From contig NZ_AP027922.1 of NCBI RefSeq assembly GCF_030296835.1, forward strand, positions 3,162,001-3,226,000: a DNA stretch of 64,000 nt, read 5' to 3'. The position numbers and the translations under genes were made by a program. This document shows, piece by piece, positions 9,060 to 16,966 of this stretch; position 1 is the stretch's first letter; the number at the start of each line of letters is the position of its first letter. The notes under the pieces are model-generated. The model ran no database searches and was not told the DNA's origin. It saw only the letters and a program-made list of their open reading frames with translations. Origin of the DNA: Pseudoalteromonas sp. MM1 (GTDB lineage: Bacteria > Pseudomonadota > Gammaproteobacteria > Enterobacterales > Alteromonadaceae).

Positions 9060-10334
9060 ATGCCAAACGGGAACGACCCCCACAGTATTAATACCAGCGA
9101 ACTTGTTGCTTGGCCGCGCATTGCAGCCATAGCCGCAATGCTCAGCTTTTCACTACCCACTTTTATCACCGGCCTAGAAATATATCAAAGTTCAAGTGTG
9201 AGTAACACGCTTTGGGCATTAGTTATTGGCTCACTTATTTTAACCATTATTGGTGGCGCCATGGGCACCATAGGTGTAAAAAGCCGCTTAAGCTCTTATC
9301 TATTGGTAAAAATAGCGTTTGGTAATGCTGGTGCGGGCATCGTTAATATTGCCTTTGCTTTATCGTTAATTGGCTGGTTTGGCGTAAATATTGATTTGTT
9401 TTCTAATGCCGTGGTGCGCTTACTCAGTGCAGAATTTAATATTATTATGCCCGAATGGCCTATCGATATAGTCGCAGGTTGCGCCATGCTTATAACCACA
9501 TTGTATGGGTTTAAAGCAATTAACGTACTGGCCTCTATCATGATCCCTATTTTGGCTGCAGTCACCGCTATGATGCTTTTTGGCGCACTCGATACTATGC
9601 CATTGGTTAATTTTATTAATTTAGAAAAATCAGCAGCGCTTTCGCTTGAAGATGGTGTAGCTGCCATTGTTGGCGGCGTTATTATTGGCGCAATAATATT
9701 GCCCGATATAACTCGCTTTTCTAAGCAAAAGCGTGGCGGCGTGTATACCTCATTTATTGCATATATGGTTATTGAGCTGTTGGTTATTTTTGTTGCTGTG
9801 TTTGCCGCTGCCGCCATGCAAGAAACCGAAATATTAAGCTTAATGCTTGCGCTCAATTTGGGATTTTCGGCGTTTTTTATTGTGATAGCAGGCAGCTGGA
9901 TTTTAAATTCGTTAAATCTTTATAGTACCGCACTTAGCGTGGAGGCTACCTTCCCGCATTGGCATAAAAAGTGGGTTATTGTGTTATTAGGTTTGGTGGG
10001 AATTGGCGCCGCCTTTATTAATATTTTAGATATGTTTATAAGCTTTTTAGCGTTTTTGTCTGATATTTTTATACCAGTAGCGGGCGTAATTATTGTTGAT
10101 GCACTGTTTATTAAACCCCAAGCTTATAGCGCAGCTGCTTTAGCAAATAACGCTAACTTTTCACTCCCCGCGTTTAGCGCATGGTTTGTAGGCGCAGCCT
10201 ATGCGGTGTGTAATGGCGCTTTATTTAACGTATCAATGAGTGGCATTACCGTGATTGATGCCATTATATTAACGGCCATTATTTATACCCTGTTTGCAAA
10301 AGCCATTGCGCCCAAACCGGTTATTCAGCAATAG
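9060..10334 (+). CDS. NCS1-family permease (cytosine permease-like)
   Basis: A 424-residue integral membrane protein with about 12 hydrophobic segments. The N-terminal region (SFSLPTFITGLEIYQSSS and the following helices) and PDITRFSKQK in the middle (about residues 216-225) match the NCS1 family, whose members carry cytosine, purines, allantoin or hydantoins with a cation. It follows the terminator of the sugar operon and ends at its own terminator, so it is monocistronic. A palindrome shared with the TonB receptor at 11104 suggests coregulation with that receptor and the DUF917 gene. The real substrate is unknown; hydantoin- or thiohydantoin-like compounds fit the neighbourhood. Confidence 0.85.
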   Translation: MPNGNDPHSINTSELVAWPRIAAIAAMLSFSLPTFITGLEIYQSSSVSNTLWALVIGSLILTIIGGAMGTIGVKSRLSSYLLVKIAFGNAGAGIVNIAFALSLIGWFGVNIDLFSNAVVRLLSAEFNIIMPEWPIDIVAGCAMLITTLYGFKAINVLASIMIPILAAVTAMMLFGALDTMPLVNFINLEKSAALSLEDGVAAIVGGVIIGAIILPDITRFSKQKRGGVYTSFIAYMVIELLVIFVAVFAAAAMQETEILSLMLALNLGFSAFFIVIAGSWILNSLNLYSTALSVEATFPHWHKKWVIVLLGLVGIGAAFINILDMFISFLAFLSDIFIPVAGVIIVDALFIKPQAYSAAALANNANFSLPAFSAWFVGAAYAVCNGALFNVSMSGITVIDAIILTAIIYTLFAKAIAPKPVIQQ

Positions 10335-10345
10335 TTTTAAACAAT

Positions 10346-10369
10346 AAAAGGCGCGTGATGCGCCTTTTT
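10346..10369 (+). terminator. Terminator of the NCS1 permease gene
   Basis: AAAAGGCGC and GCGCCTTTTT form a short stem around GTGAT. It lies in the gap between the convergent permease and Lrp-type genes and could serve both. Confidence 0.88.
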
Positions 10370-10388
10370 ATTTATCTAAATTAGGGAG

Positions 10389-10907
10389 CTACTCTTCATC
10401 GCCTACTTTCATTTCGTCTCGCCATTTTAGTTTTTCAAGCGGGTAGCCTAAAAAGAACTTAGCGCGCTCAAGCACTATGCGTGTAGTCAGCTTTTTAATT
10501 GTATACTGTGAGCTGCCGGTTAGCCTGTCGCACATTGCATTAAGTGCTTGAATATCTGCAAAGCAACAAAAAGAAATATAATCAATATCGCCACTTAGTT
10601 GCATGCAATCCATTATTTCGGGGATGTTGTGTATGTCAGCTAAAAACTTACGACGTGCTGCTAGGTTATTGTCCTCTAGCGTAAATTCCATGTAGGCAAA
10701 CACGTGCTCACAAATTTGCTCTAAATTAATATCCGCATGAAAGGTTCTAAAGTACCCTGCCTCTTTTAGCGCTTTTACTCGCTGAAAACATGCACTGGGC
10801 GATAAGTTAACTTGCTCAGCTAATTCAACATTTGTTAGGTCTGCAGTAAGGTGCAAAATTGCCAGTATTTTTTGATTGTACCTGTCTATTTTTATCGTTT
10901 TTTTCAT
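10389..10907 (-). CDS. Lrp/AsnC-family transcriptional regulator
   Basis: A roughly 172-residue regulator. The first ATG is at 10907 (MKKTIKIDRYNQKILAIL); a GTG four codons upstream is an alternative start. The N-terminal winged-helix region reads DLTNVELAEQVNLSPSACFQRVKALKEAG (residues about 22-50, given here in part), typical of AsnC/Lrp proteins, and the C-terminal ligand-sensing RAM domain follows (DCMQLSGDIDYI). Such proteins often control adjacent transport and catabolic genes in response to an amino acid or related ligand. It is divergent from the TonB receptor. Matching 17-bp palindromes before that receptor and before the permease are its likely operators. Confidence 0.9.
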   Translation of the reverse strand: MKKTIKIDRYNQKILAILHLTADLTNVELAEQVNLSPSACFQRVKALKEAGYFRTFHADINLEQICEHVFAYMEFTLEDNNLAARRKFLADIHNIPEIMDCMQLSGDIDYISFCCFADIQALNAMCDRLTGSSQYTIKKLTTRIVLERAKFFLGYPLEKLKWRDEMKVGDEE

Positions 10908-11021
10908 AACCGGTTTCACATTTAATAATAATTAATTTTGTAAATTTAAGGTCAACAAATACATAAAATTACGCGCTTAAGCGTTATTTTCAGCAATTTG
11001 TGTGTGCTGTATTAAGGGTTT

Positions 11022-11038
11022 ACAAAATATTATTTTGT
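11022..11038. promoter_or_regulatory. 17-bp palindrome upstream of the TonB receptor, candidate Lrp-type operator
   Basis: ACAAAAT-ATT-ATTTTGT is a perfect 7-3-7 inverted repeat located 65 bases before the receptor start and 115 bases from the regulator start. It matches the palindrome at 8932 in all positions but one of the central spacer. Confidence 0.6.
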
Positions 11039-11103
11039 CTGAAAAAGCGACAATGTTTATCACTAAGTAACATCACCATGATAGTCACATTAGGACATAG
11101 AAC

Positions 11104-13248
11104 ATGAGCAGATACAACAAAATACGCTTTCGTAAAACACTATTAGCATCGGCAGTTACTCTGTCGTGCATAAACTATGTGCATGCGCAAGAACAACAAC
11201 AAACAGTAACTGACACCATAGAAAAAATTTCGGTGATATCGCGCGGGCGTGTTGAGTCGATACAAAATGTGCCCGACTCTGTTACCGCATTTAGCGCCGA
11301 GACAATCGAAAAATCACGTATTACTAACTTTCGTGATGTTGCTAATTTAACTCCCAACCTATCACAGCTCGATAATTTTAGGCCTGGCCTAGCCCGTATT
11401 ACTATTCGTGGCTTAATTACACCGCAGGTGGGCGATCCGCCATTAGCGTTTGTAGTTGATGGTGTTACCGCCCCCGATTTAGAGTTTATAAACCAAGACC
11501 TAGTTGATATTGAACGTATTGAAGTTATGCGTGGTGCACAAGGCGCACTGTATGGCCGCGGCGCCATTGGTGGTGCGGTTATTGTGACAACTAAAAAACC
11601 CATTGAGGACTTTGAAGGTAAAATTAAAGGCTCAATAGGTAATGGCAACACGTATAATTTGAATGCTGTTGTATCGGGTTCGCTTAACGACGAAAACACC
11701 GCATATTTTAGAGCTGGTGGTTACATTAAAGATAGTGACGGGCTAATTAAAAATACCTACACAGACGATTACGCCGACCCATTAAAAGAGCAATCGGTTT
11801 TCTCTCAGTTAGAGTTTGAGCTAAGCGAAGACACCTCAATAAATCTTAAAGGTAAATACACCTCGAGCAAAGCCGGATTTGCTTACTACCAAGGGGTGAG
11901 CGATGACACCATTGAAGACTTTTCAATTAATACCTCACAAAATATTATTAACCAAGATGAGCGTGATGTGTATGAGCTAAGCGCCAAACTAACCCAACAT
12001 TATGATTTAGGTAAGTTTGAGTTTGTAACCGCGTACAGCAATTCTCAAAACGAGCACTTTTACGATGGCGACTACTCTGCCGATGCCACCTTTATTGACG
12101 AAGATGGCTTTTTTAGAGCCCCATTTGGCACTGAAGGGTTATACGATATTGAATCGTTAACGGTAGAGTCGCGGTTTACATCCCAGTCTGATCAGGCATT
12201 TAGATGGTCAGTGTCGGCGTTTTATCAACAGCGCGACCGCGATACTGCCGTATTATTTTATGATGATTTTACCGATGCCGAAATTTTAACGCGTGCAGAT
12301 TTTGCCAACGACGAGCCCTATCTTTCCATTATCGATAACAACAGCAGCGATGCATGGGCACTTGCTGGGCAATTTAACTACGATATAAACGAGCAGTTAG
12401 AGCTAACCGGTGCAATGCGCTACGATCACGATACTCGCGAGTCGTTCGACCCAACCAATAAAGACGCCACTTACGCTAAAAAATCGTTTAGCCAATTACA
12501 GCCTAAAGTTACCTTAGCGTACCAAATGAATGACGACCTACTGCTTTACACCGGCTACTCCCGTGGTTTTAGAAGCGGTGGCTTTAACGAGCCGGCCGAC
12601 GGCATTAGCCGCACCTTTGATAAAGAGATTTCTGACAGCTACGAAGTAGGTTTTAAAACTGCTTTGTTTAATAACAAAGTTACCCTTAATGGTGCCGCGT
12701 TTATTATTGAGCAAGATGATGCGCAATTTACCCAATTTAATATAGATACCTTCACCCTTGAAAACCTCTCTATTGACGAAGTACAAACCAAAGGCTTAGA
12801 GCTTGAAGCCGCCTTTGCTGCCACCAGCAATTTAAGTATTAACCTCAGTGCAGGTATTGTTGATTCTGAAATTAAACGCTTTGCACTGCGCCCCGAACTT
12901 GCTGGCAGGTCACAATTTTGGGTGCCTGAATATAACTACGGGCTTTCGGCAAATCATAACTTAGCACTTAACGCCGAATGGGCATTGTTCTCGCGCGCAG
13001 AGCTTTTAATTGAAGGCCCTAAAACATTCAGTATTGATATTCCTGAGGTTGAGTCGTCGCGTTATACCTACCTAAATGCCGGCGTAGGCCTTAAGTCTGA
13101 TCAATGGAGCGTTCAAGTTTACGTAGACAACCTTACGGATGAACGTGCTATTGAAGATATTTTTCTACTGGCAGATGGGGTTACAGATCTAGTACGCCAA
13201 CCTAATAAGCCTCGTAGCTACGGTATAGAGCTCAGTTACCAGTTTTAA
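11104..13248 (+). CDS. TonB-dependent outer-membrane receptor (NCS1/DUF917 locus)
   Basis: A 714-residue receptor. It has a signal peptide (residues 1-29, ending YVHAQ), a TonB-box-like IEKISVISRGR, a plug domain containing NFRPGLARITIRGL and IERIEVMRGAQGALYGRGA (about residues 98-155), and a beta-barrel ending in GIELSYQF. It resembles the iron/complex-ligand class of TonB-dependent receptors, but its ligand cannot be read from the sequence. It is divergent from the Lrp-type gene and followed by its own terminator, then by DUF917. The shared operator suggests that it brings the permease substrate through the outer membrane. Confidence 0.92.
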   Translation: MSRYNKIRFRKTLLASAVTLSCINYVHAQEQQQTVTDTIEKISVISRGRVESIQNVPDSVTAFSAETIEKSRITNFRDVANLTPNLSQLDNFRPGLARITIRGLITPQVGDPPLAFVVDGVTAPDLEFINQDLVDIERIEVMRGAQGALYGRGAIGGAVIVTTKKPIEDFEGKIKGSIGNGNTYNLNAVVSGSLNDENTAYFRAGGYIKDSDGLIKNTYTDDYADPLKEQSVFSQLEFELSEDTSINLKGKYTSSKAGFAYYQGVSDDTIEDFSINTSQNIINQDERDVYELSAKLTQHYDLGKFEFVTAYSNSQNEHFYDGDYSADATFIDEDGFFRAPFGTEGLYDIESLTVESRFTSQSDQAFRWSVSAFYQQRDRDTAVLFYDDFTDAEILTRADFANDEPYLSIIDNNSSDAWALAGQFNYDINEQLELTGAMRYDHDTRESFDPTNKDATYAKKSFSQLQPKVTLAYQMNDDLLLYTGYSRGFRSGGFNEPADGISRTFDKEISDSYEVGFKTALFNNKVTLNGAAFIIEQDDAQFTQFNIDTFTLENLSIDEVQTKGLELEAAFAATSNLSINLSAGIVDSEIKRFALRPELAGRSQFWVPEYNYGLSANHNLALNAEWALFSRAELLIEGPKTFSIDIPEVESSRYTYLNAGVGLKSDQWSVQVYVDNLTDERAIEDIFLLADGVTDLVRQPNKPRSYGIELSYQF

Positions 13249-13260
13249 TTTTTCACCTTT

Positions 13261-13291
13261 ACAGCAGGTGTTTTTTAGGCCTGCTGTTTTT
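13261..13291 (+). terminator. Terminator of the second TonB receptor gene
   Basis: ACAGCAGG (13261-13268) pairs with CCTGCTGT (13280-13287) and a short T-run follows. Confidence 0.8.
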
Positions 13292-13336
13292 ATACCAATC
13301 TGCTTAATTAGATGATCTATTTTGAGGATGGGTATT
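13292..13336 (+). repeat. Partial copy of a dispersed intergenic repeat
   Basis: The stretch ATACCAATCTGCTTAATTAG followed by ATCTATTTTGAGGATGGG resembles the left end of the structured element at 55696 (ATACCATTTTGATTAATTG then TCTATTTTAAGGTTGG). Only this end is present here; the hairpins of the second copy are absent. Confidence 0.5.
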
Positions 13337-13359
13337 AGTTAACTAATAGCGATACACAC

Positions 13360-14466
13360 ATGCAAATTCTTAATCGTGACCAACTTATTGATATTTTATA
13401 CGGCTGCGCCATTTTAGGCACTGGCGGCGGCGGTGAATTAAGTGAAGGCATTGCCTATATTGACGAAGCACTCGCACAGGGTAAAACCTTTAAACTAATT
13501 AGTGCCGATGAAGTCCCCGCGGGCGAGCTTGTTTGTACGCCTTACATGTTAGGGGCAATTTCTGCTTTAAGTGAACAAGAAGAACGCGCTTATGCAAACC
13601 TGCCCCGCAGCACCAAGCACGCTATTTTAGCCGCTTATGAGCGCGCACTACAATACACAGGTAATGATGCTATTTATGGCACTATTTGCTGTGAGCTTGG
13701 CGGCTCTAATACCGCAGTATCGTTTTACTTAGCAGCAATGTTTGACGGCTATATTATTGATGCCGACCCCGCTGGGCGCGCAGTACCAGAGATCACCCAC
13801 TCAACCTATTATCTAAATAACTTACCCGCAGCACCTATTATTACCGCTAATGAATTTGGTGAGTGCTTTATTTGTGAAAATGTAATGGACGACTTACGCG
13901 CCGAAACAGTCGTGCGAGCACTGGCTAAAATTAGCCGTAATGACATAGCTGCTATTGACCATATTTTACCTATTGAGCAAATGAAAAACGCGGTTATTCA
14001 CGGCACAATTAGTAAAGCGCTAAAACTCGGTAAAGCAATGCGTGAAGCCAACGCACAGCACGCTAACACCGCACACATAATTGCCAAGCACGGAGGCGGT
14101 TTTGTTGCCTTTGAAGGCCAAGTAAGCGCATTTAAATTTAACACCGTAGAAGGTTTTACGCTTGGGGAAGTAACACTTAAAGGGTTAGGTGAGTTTGTAA
14201 ATAACAGCTACAAAATAACGGTTAAAAACGAAAACATGGCCGCGTTTTTAAATGACGAAGTACACGTAACCATACCCGATTTAATATGCTGTATTAACAG
14301 CCAAACAGGCACACCCATTACTAATCCTAATTACGAGGTAGGCATGTATGTAGCGGTTGTAATTTTACCAGCGCCAAAAGAGTTCACCAGCGCTAAAGGG
14401 CTAAGTATATTTGGCCCGCAATACGCTGGCATAAGCGCCCCTTATAAAGCAGCTGTTGTAAGCTAA
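13360..14466 (+). CDS. DUF917 family protein (S-methyl thiohydantoin desulfurase-like)
   Basis: A 368-residue cytoplasmic protein. Its N terminus ILYGCAILGTGGGGELSEG, the AGRAVPE motif near residue 148 and GEFGEC-like NEFGECFICEN stretch are typical of the DUF917 family. Members are annotated as hydantoinase-related or as S-methyl thiohydantoin desulfurase, but few have been tested. It follows the TonB receptor in the same direction after a terminator, and its stop overlaps the stop of the convergent TPR gene by a few bases. With an NCS1 permease and an Lrp regulator nearby, a role in degrading a hydantoin-like heterocycle is a reasonable inference, not a demonstrated one. Confidence 0.82.
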   Translation: MQILNRDQLIDILYGCAILGTGGGGELSEGIAYIDEALAQGKTFKLISADEVPAGELVCTPYMLGAISALSEQEERAYANLPRSTKHAILAAYERALQYTGNDAIYGTICCELGGSNTAVSFYLAAMFDGYIIDADPAGRAVPEITHSTYYLNNLPAAPIITANEFGECFICENVMDDLRAETVVRALAKISRNDIAAIDHILPIEQMKNAVIHGTISKALKLGKAMREANAQHANTAHIIAKHGGGFVAFEGQVSAFKFNTVEGFTLGEVTLKGLGEFVNNSYKITVKNENMAAFLNDEVHVTIPDLICCINSQTGTPITNPNYEVGMYVAVVILPAPKEFTSAKGLSIFGPQYAGISAPYKAAVVS

Positions 14467-15374
14467 TTTTTAGTAAGGGCTTGTTGCAGCTTGCTATACA
14501 ATGCAGCATGCCCTTTACCAAACATAGTGGCGTTTCTATCAATTTTACTAAGCCATTCTTTCGCTTGTGCTTTTTTACCTATTTGTAAATATACCTGCGC
14601 TAAGCGCAAGCTATAAATAGCGTGGTAAATGCTTTGTGGCTCGGTGTAGTCGAACGCATTTTTATAATAGCTAATAGCCTCTTTATAATTTTTATTTTGG
14701 TGATAACTGTAAGCCAAATTACCACTCGCAAGCACTATTTTAGCTACATGATTAGTGCTTTTTATGGCGTTATAGGCCATTAAATTACTACGTATAGCTT
14801 GCTTGTATTGCTGCCACTTTAAGTAAATATGTGCTTTGTTTACATGCAGTTCTAAGTGAAAAATAGGATCGTTGTTTTTTGCAAAACGTTGCTCTGCATC
14901 TATTAGCAAACGCATGGCGACTTTTTTACTTCCAAATACATAGTGTAGATTAGCCAACTCCACCAGCCGCAGCGGGTCGCCAAACGCATTATAAATCCCG
15001 TCTAACTGGGTAAACGCTTTAGCGGCATACGCTTTAGCCTCTGCTTTTTTACCAATATAATTAAGTGCTTTCGCGTAATAAAAATACATTTGTAGCTTAA
15101 ATACATCGGGCAGCTTATCTTGCTGTAAAAAAGGAGTAATAGCGTTGAGTAAGTTTTCGAACTGTTGGTAGTCGTAGTAGTAATCAAATTGGTAGGTTTT
15201 TATTTTATACCACTGTGCAGGGTTACCTTTGGCTTCATTAAGGCGCGTTTCAATATAAGCTAAGCATTGTGTTTGGGGCTGTTGCAAGCAAAACACTTCA
15301 TGATCGCTGTAGTTTTCTGATGCTAATGCATTAAAACTTGTAGCAGCAATACTTAACAGCAAAAATATACGCAC
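14463..15374 (-). CDS. Secreted tetratricopeptide-repeat protein of unknown function
   Basis: A 303-residue protein starting at GTG 15374. It has a signal peptide (MRIFLLLSIAATSFNALA) and then helical repeats rich in A, Y and K. Units such as AHIYLKWQQYKQAIRSNLMA, NLAYSYHQNKNYKEAISYYK and RLAQVYLQIGKKAQAKEWL read as degenerate TPR motifs. It is probably periplasmic and serves protein-protein contacts; I recognise no catalytic domain. A perfect 14-bp inverted repeat lies directly before the start codon. The 3' end overlaps that of the convergent DUF917 gene. Confidence 0.75.
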   Translation of the reverse strand: MRIFLLLSIAATSFNALASENYSDHEVFCLQQPQTQCLAYIETRLNEAKGNPAQWYKIKTYQFDYYYDYQQFENLLNAITPFLQQDKLPDVFKLQMYFYYAKALNYIGKKAEAKAYAAKAFTQLDGIYNAFGDPLRLVELANLHYVFGSKKVAMRLLIDAEQRFAKNNDPIFHLELHVNKAHIYLKWQQYKQAIRSNLMAYNAIKSTNHVAKIVLASGNLAYSYHQNKNYKEAISYYKNAFDYTEPQSIYHAIYSLRLAQVYLQIGKKAQAKEWLSKIDRNATMFGKGHAALYSKLQQALTKN

Positions 15375-15375
15375 T

Positions 15376-15420
15376 AATATTACACTCTTTAAAGTTACCT
15401 TTAATTAAGAGTGTAATATT
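15376..15420. promoter_or_regulatory. Perfect 14-bp inverted repeat before the TPR gene
   Basis: AATATTACACTCTT (15376-15389) and AAGAGTGTAATATT (15407-15420) pair perfectly around a 17-base loop. On the plus strand a T-run follows, as in a terminator, but no plus-strand gene precedes it. On the minus strand the stem abuts the GTG start and would contain or mask the AAGAG that could serve as ribosome binding site. Confidence 0.55.
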
Positions 15421-15452
15421 TTTATCTCGCCTATCACAATACGCTGAAATAC

Positions 15453-16637
15453 TTATGCATATTGCCCACATGCAAACCCACAACTCCACGCATACTGGAA
15501 GTTATAGCCCCCAAGCCAGCCTGTTACATCGGTTACTTCGCCTATAAAATACAAGCCTTTGGCTTTTTTAGCTTCAAAGGTTTTAGAACTTAACTCATCG
15601 GTATCGACGCCGCCTAACGTTACCTCAGCGGTACGATAGCCCTCTGTACCATTAGGTTTTATTTGCCACGCATGAATATAGTTTGCTAAATCATCTATTT
15701 GAGCATGAGTAAGCTGATTAATATTACAATCAGGAATGGCTTTACTGTCGTGTAGTATTTCTATAAAGCGTTTGGGTAAAATAGTTGCAAGGCTATTTTT
15801 TAATGACTTTTGAGATTGTGTTTCTCGCCAATCTGCTAGTTGCTGTTTTAAATCGAGCTCAGGGAGTAAGTTTATCGTTACTGCCTGCCCCGCTCGCCAA
15901 AATGAGCTAATTTGTAATATGGCAGGCCCTGATAATCCTCGGTGAGTAAACAAAATATTTTCTTTAAATATTGTACCGTCTTCGCTAGACACTTCGCACG
16001 GTATACTAATACCTGAAAGCCCCTCAAAGCGCTCTTTATCGTGTTGATGCAAAGTAAATGGCACAAGCGCCGCCATGGTAGGTAGTACGTTTAAACCAAA
16101 CTGCTCTGCAATTTTATAGCCTACAGGAGTGGCGCCTAGTTTGGGCATTGTTAAACCGCCCGATGCGATAACGAGCGATTCACAAGTAAGTGTTTCTTGC
16201 TCAGTGGTAACACGGTAACCAATGTCGGTTTTAGCCACATTTAGTACTTCGCTGCGCAATTTAATAGTAACACCTGCCCACTCGCACTCAGTAAGTAGTA
16301 TATCGACTATATCTTGCGCGCTGTTATCGCAAAACAGCTGACCTAAGGTTTTATGATGGTATGCCAAGCCATGGCGGTCCACCAGCTCAATAAAATCGTG
16401 TTGCGTGTAACGGCTTAAGCACGATTTAACAAAATGGGGGTTACTGCATAAGTAGTTTTCTGGGCTGGCATTTTCATTGGTAAAATTACAACGCCCACCG
16501 CCACTGATTAAGATTTTTCGGCCTGGTTTTTTACCCATATCAAGCACTGTAACGCTACGCCCGCGATAACCTGCTTGTGCAGCACTCATTAATCCGGCTG
16601 CACCTGCGCCAATCACAATTACATCTACTTGATTCAT
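15453..16637 (-). CDS. YhiN/HI0933-family flavoprotein (FAD-dependent oxidoreductase)
   Basis: A 394-residue protein with the N-terminal dinucleotide-binding motif VIVIGAGAAGLMSAAQAG, the family hallmark GRKILISGGGRCNFTNEN (about residues 38-55), and the C-terminal GLYFIGEVTDVTGWLGGYNF that closes the FAD site. These match the BaiN/YhiN (HI0933) family. The substrate is not known; some members act as flavin-linked reductases. It appears monocistronic, upstream of the TPR gene on the same strand with a gap of 78 bases. Confidence 0.88.
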   Translation of the reverse strand: MNQVDVIVIGAGAAGLMSAAQAGYRGRSVTVLDMGKKPGRKILISGGGRCNFTNENASPENYLCSNPHFVKSCLSRYTQHDFIELVDRHGLAYHHKTLGQLFCDNSAQDIVDILLTECEWAGVTIKLRSEVLNVAKTDIGYRVTTEQETLTCESLVIASGGLTMPKLGATPVGYKIAEQFGLNVLPTMAALVPFTLHQHDKERFEGLSGISIPCEVSSEDGTIFKENILFTHRGLSGPAILQISSFWRAGQAVTINLLPELDLKQQLADWRETQSQKSLKNSLATILPKRFIEILHDSKAIPDCNINQLTHAQIDDLANYIHAWQIKPNGTEGYRTAEVTLGGVDTDELSSKTFEAKKAKGLYFIGEVTDVTGWLGGYNFQYAWSCGFACGQYA

Positions 16638-16966
16638 TACTTCGCCCTACTCAAAAATTTGCCCGATTATAGCAAAGTTTACCTCAACACTCTGAATAGA
16701 ATTTATTATTAGATTTATAGCAACAAATGTAACTGAGAGTATTTTTCGGCTTTTCTAAACAACTTAAAAATAACAATACTTTATACTTATTTTTATTTTA
16801 TATGATAAATACTAAACAACGACAAAGTCACCATACACCTAGGTTATAACTAAAAGAAATAGGTACATAAGCAATTATTCTTTTAAAGAAATTAACAGAT
16901 CATTTACCTTTGTTTCTGTTTCGTAATTTAATATTACGAACTAACTAATAACAACTAGGGATAATT
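16638..16966 (+). other. Leader and promoter region of the subtilase gene
   Basis: This AT-rich gap between divergent yhiN-type and protease genes holds no gene. An 8-bp inverted repeat, TTCGTAAT (16920-16927) and ATTACGAA (16933-16940), lies 26 bases before the protease start. The ribosome binding site reads CTAGGGATAATT, in which a GGA motif overlaps the Shine-Dalgarno sequence, a typical position for CsrA binding. Confidence 0.5.

Noticed and set aside
9296..9856. 186-codon antisense frame within the permease gene
   Set aside because: It is a shadow of a membrane protein gene; no start signal and no known domain.
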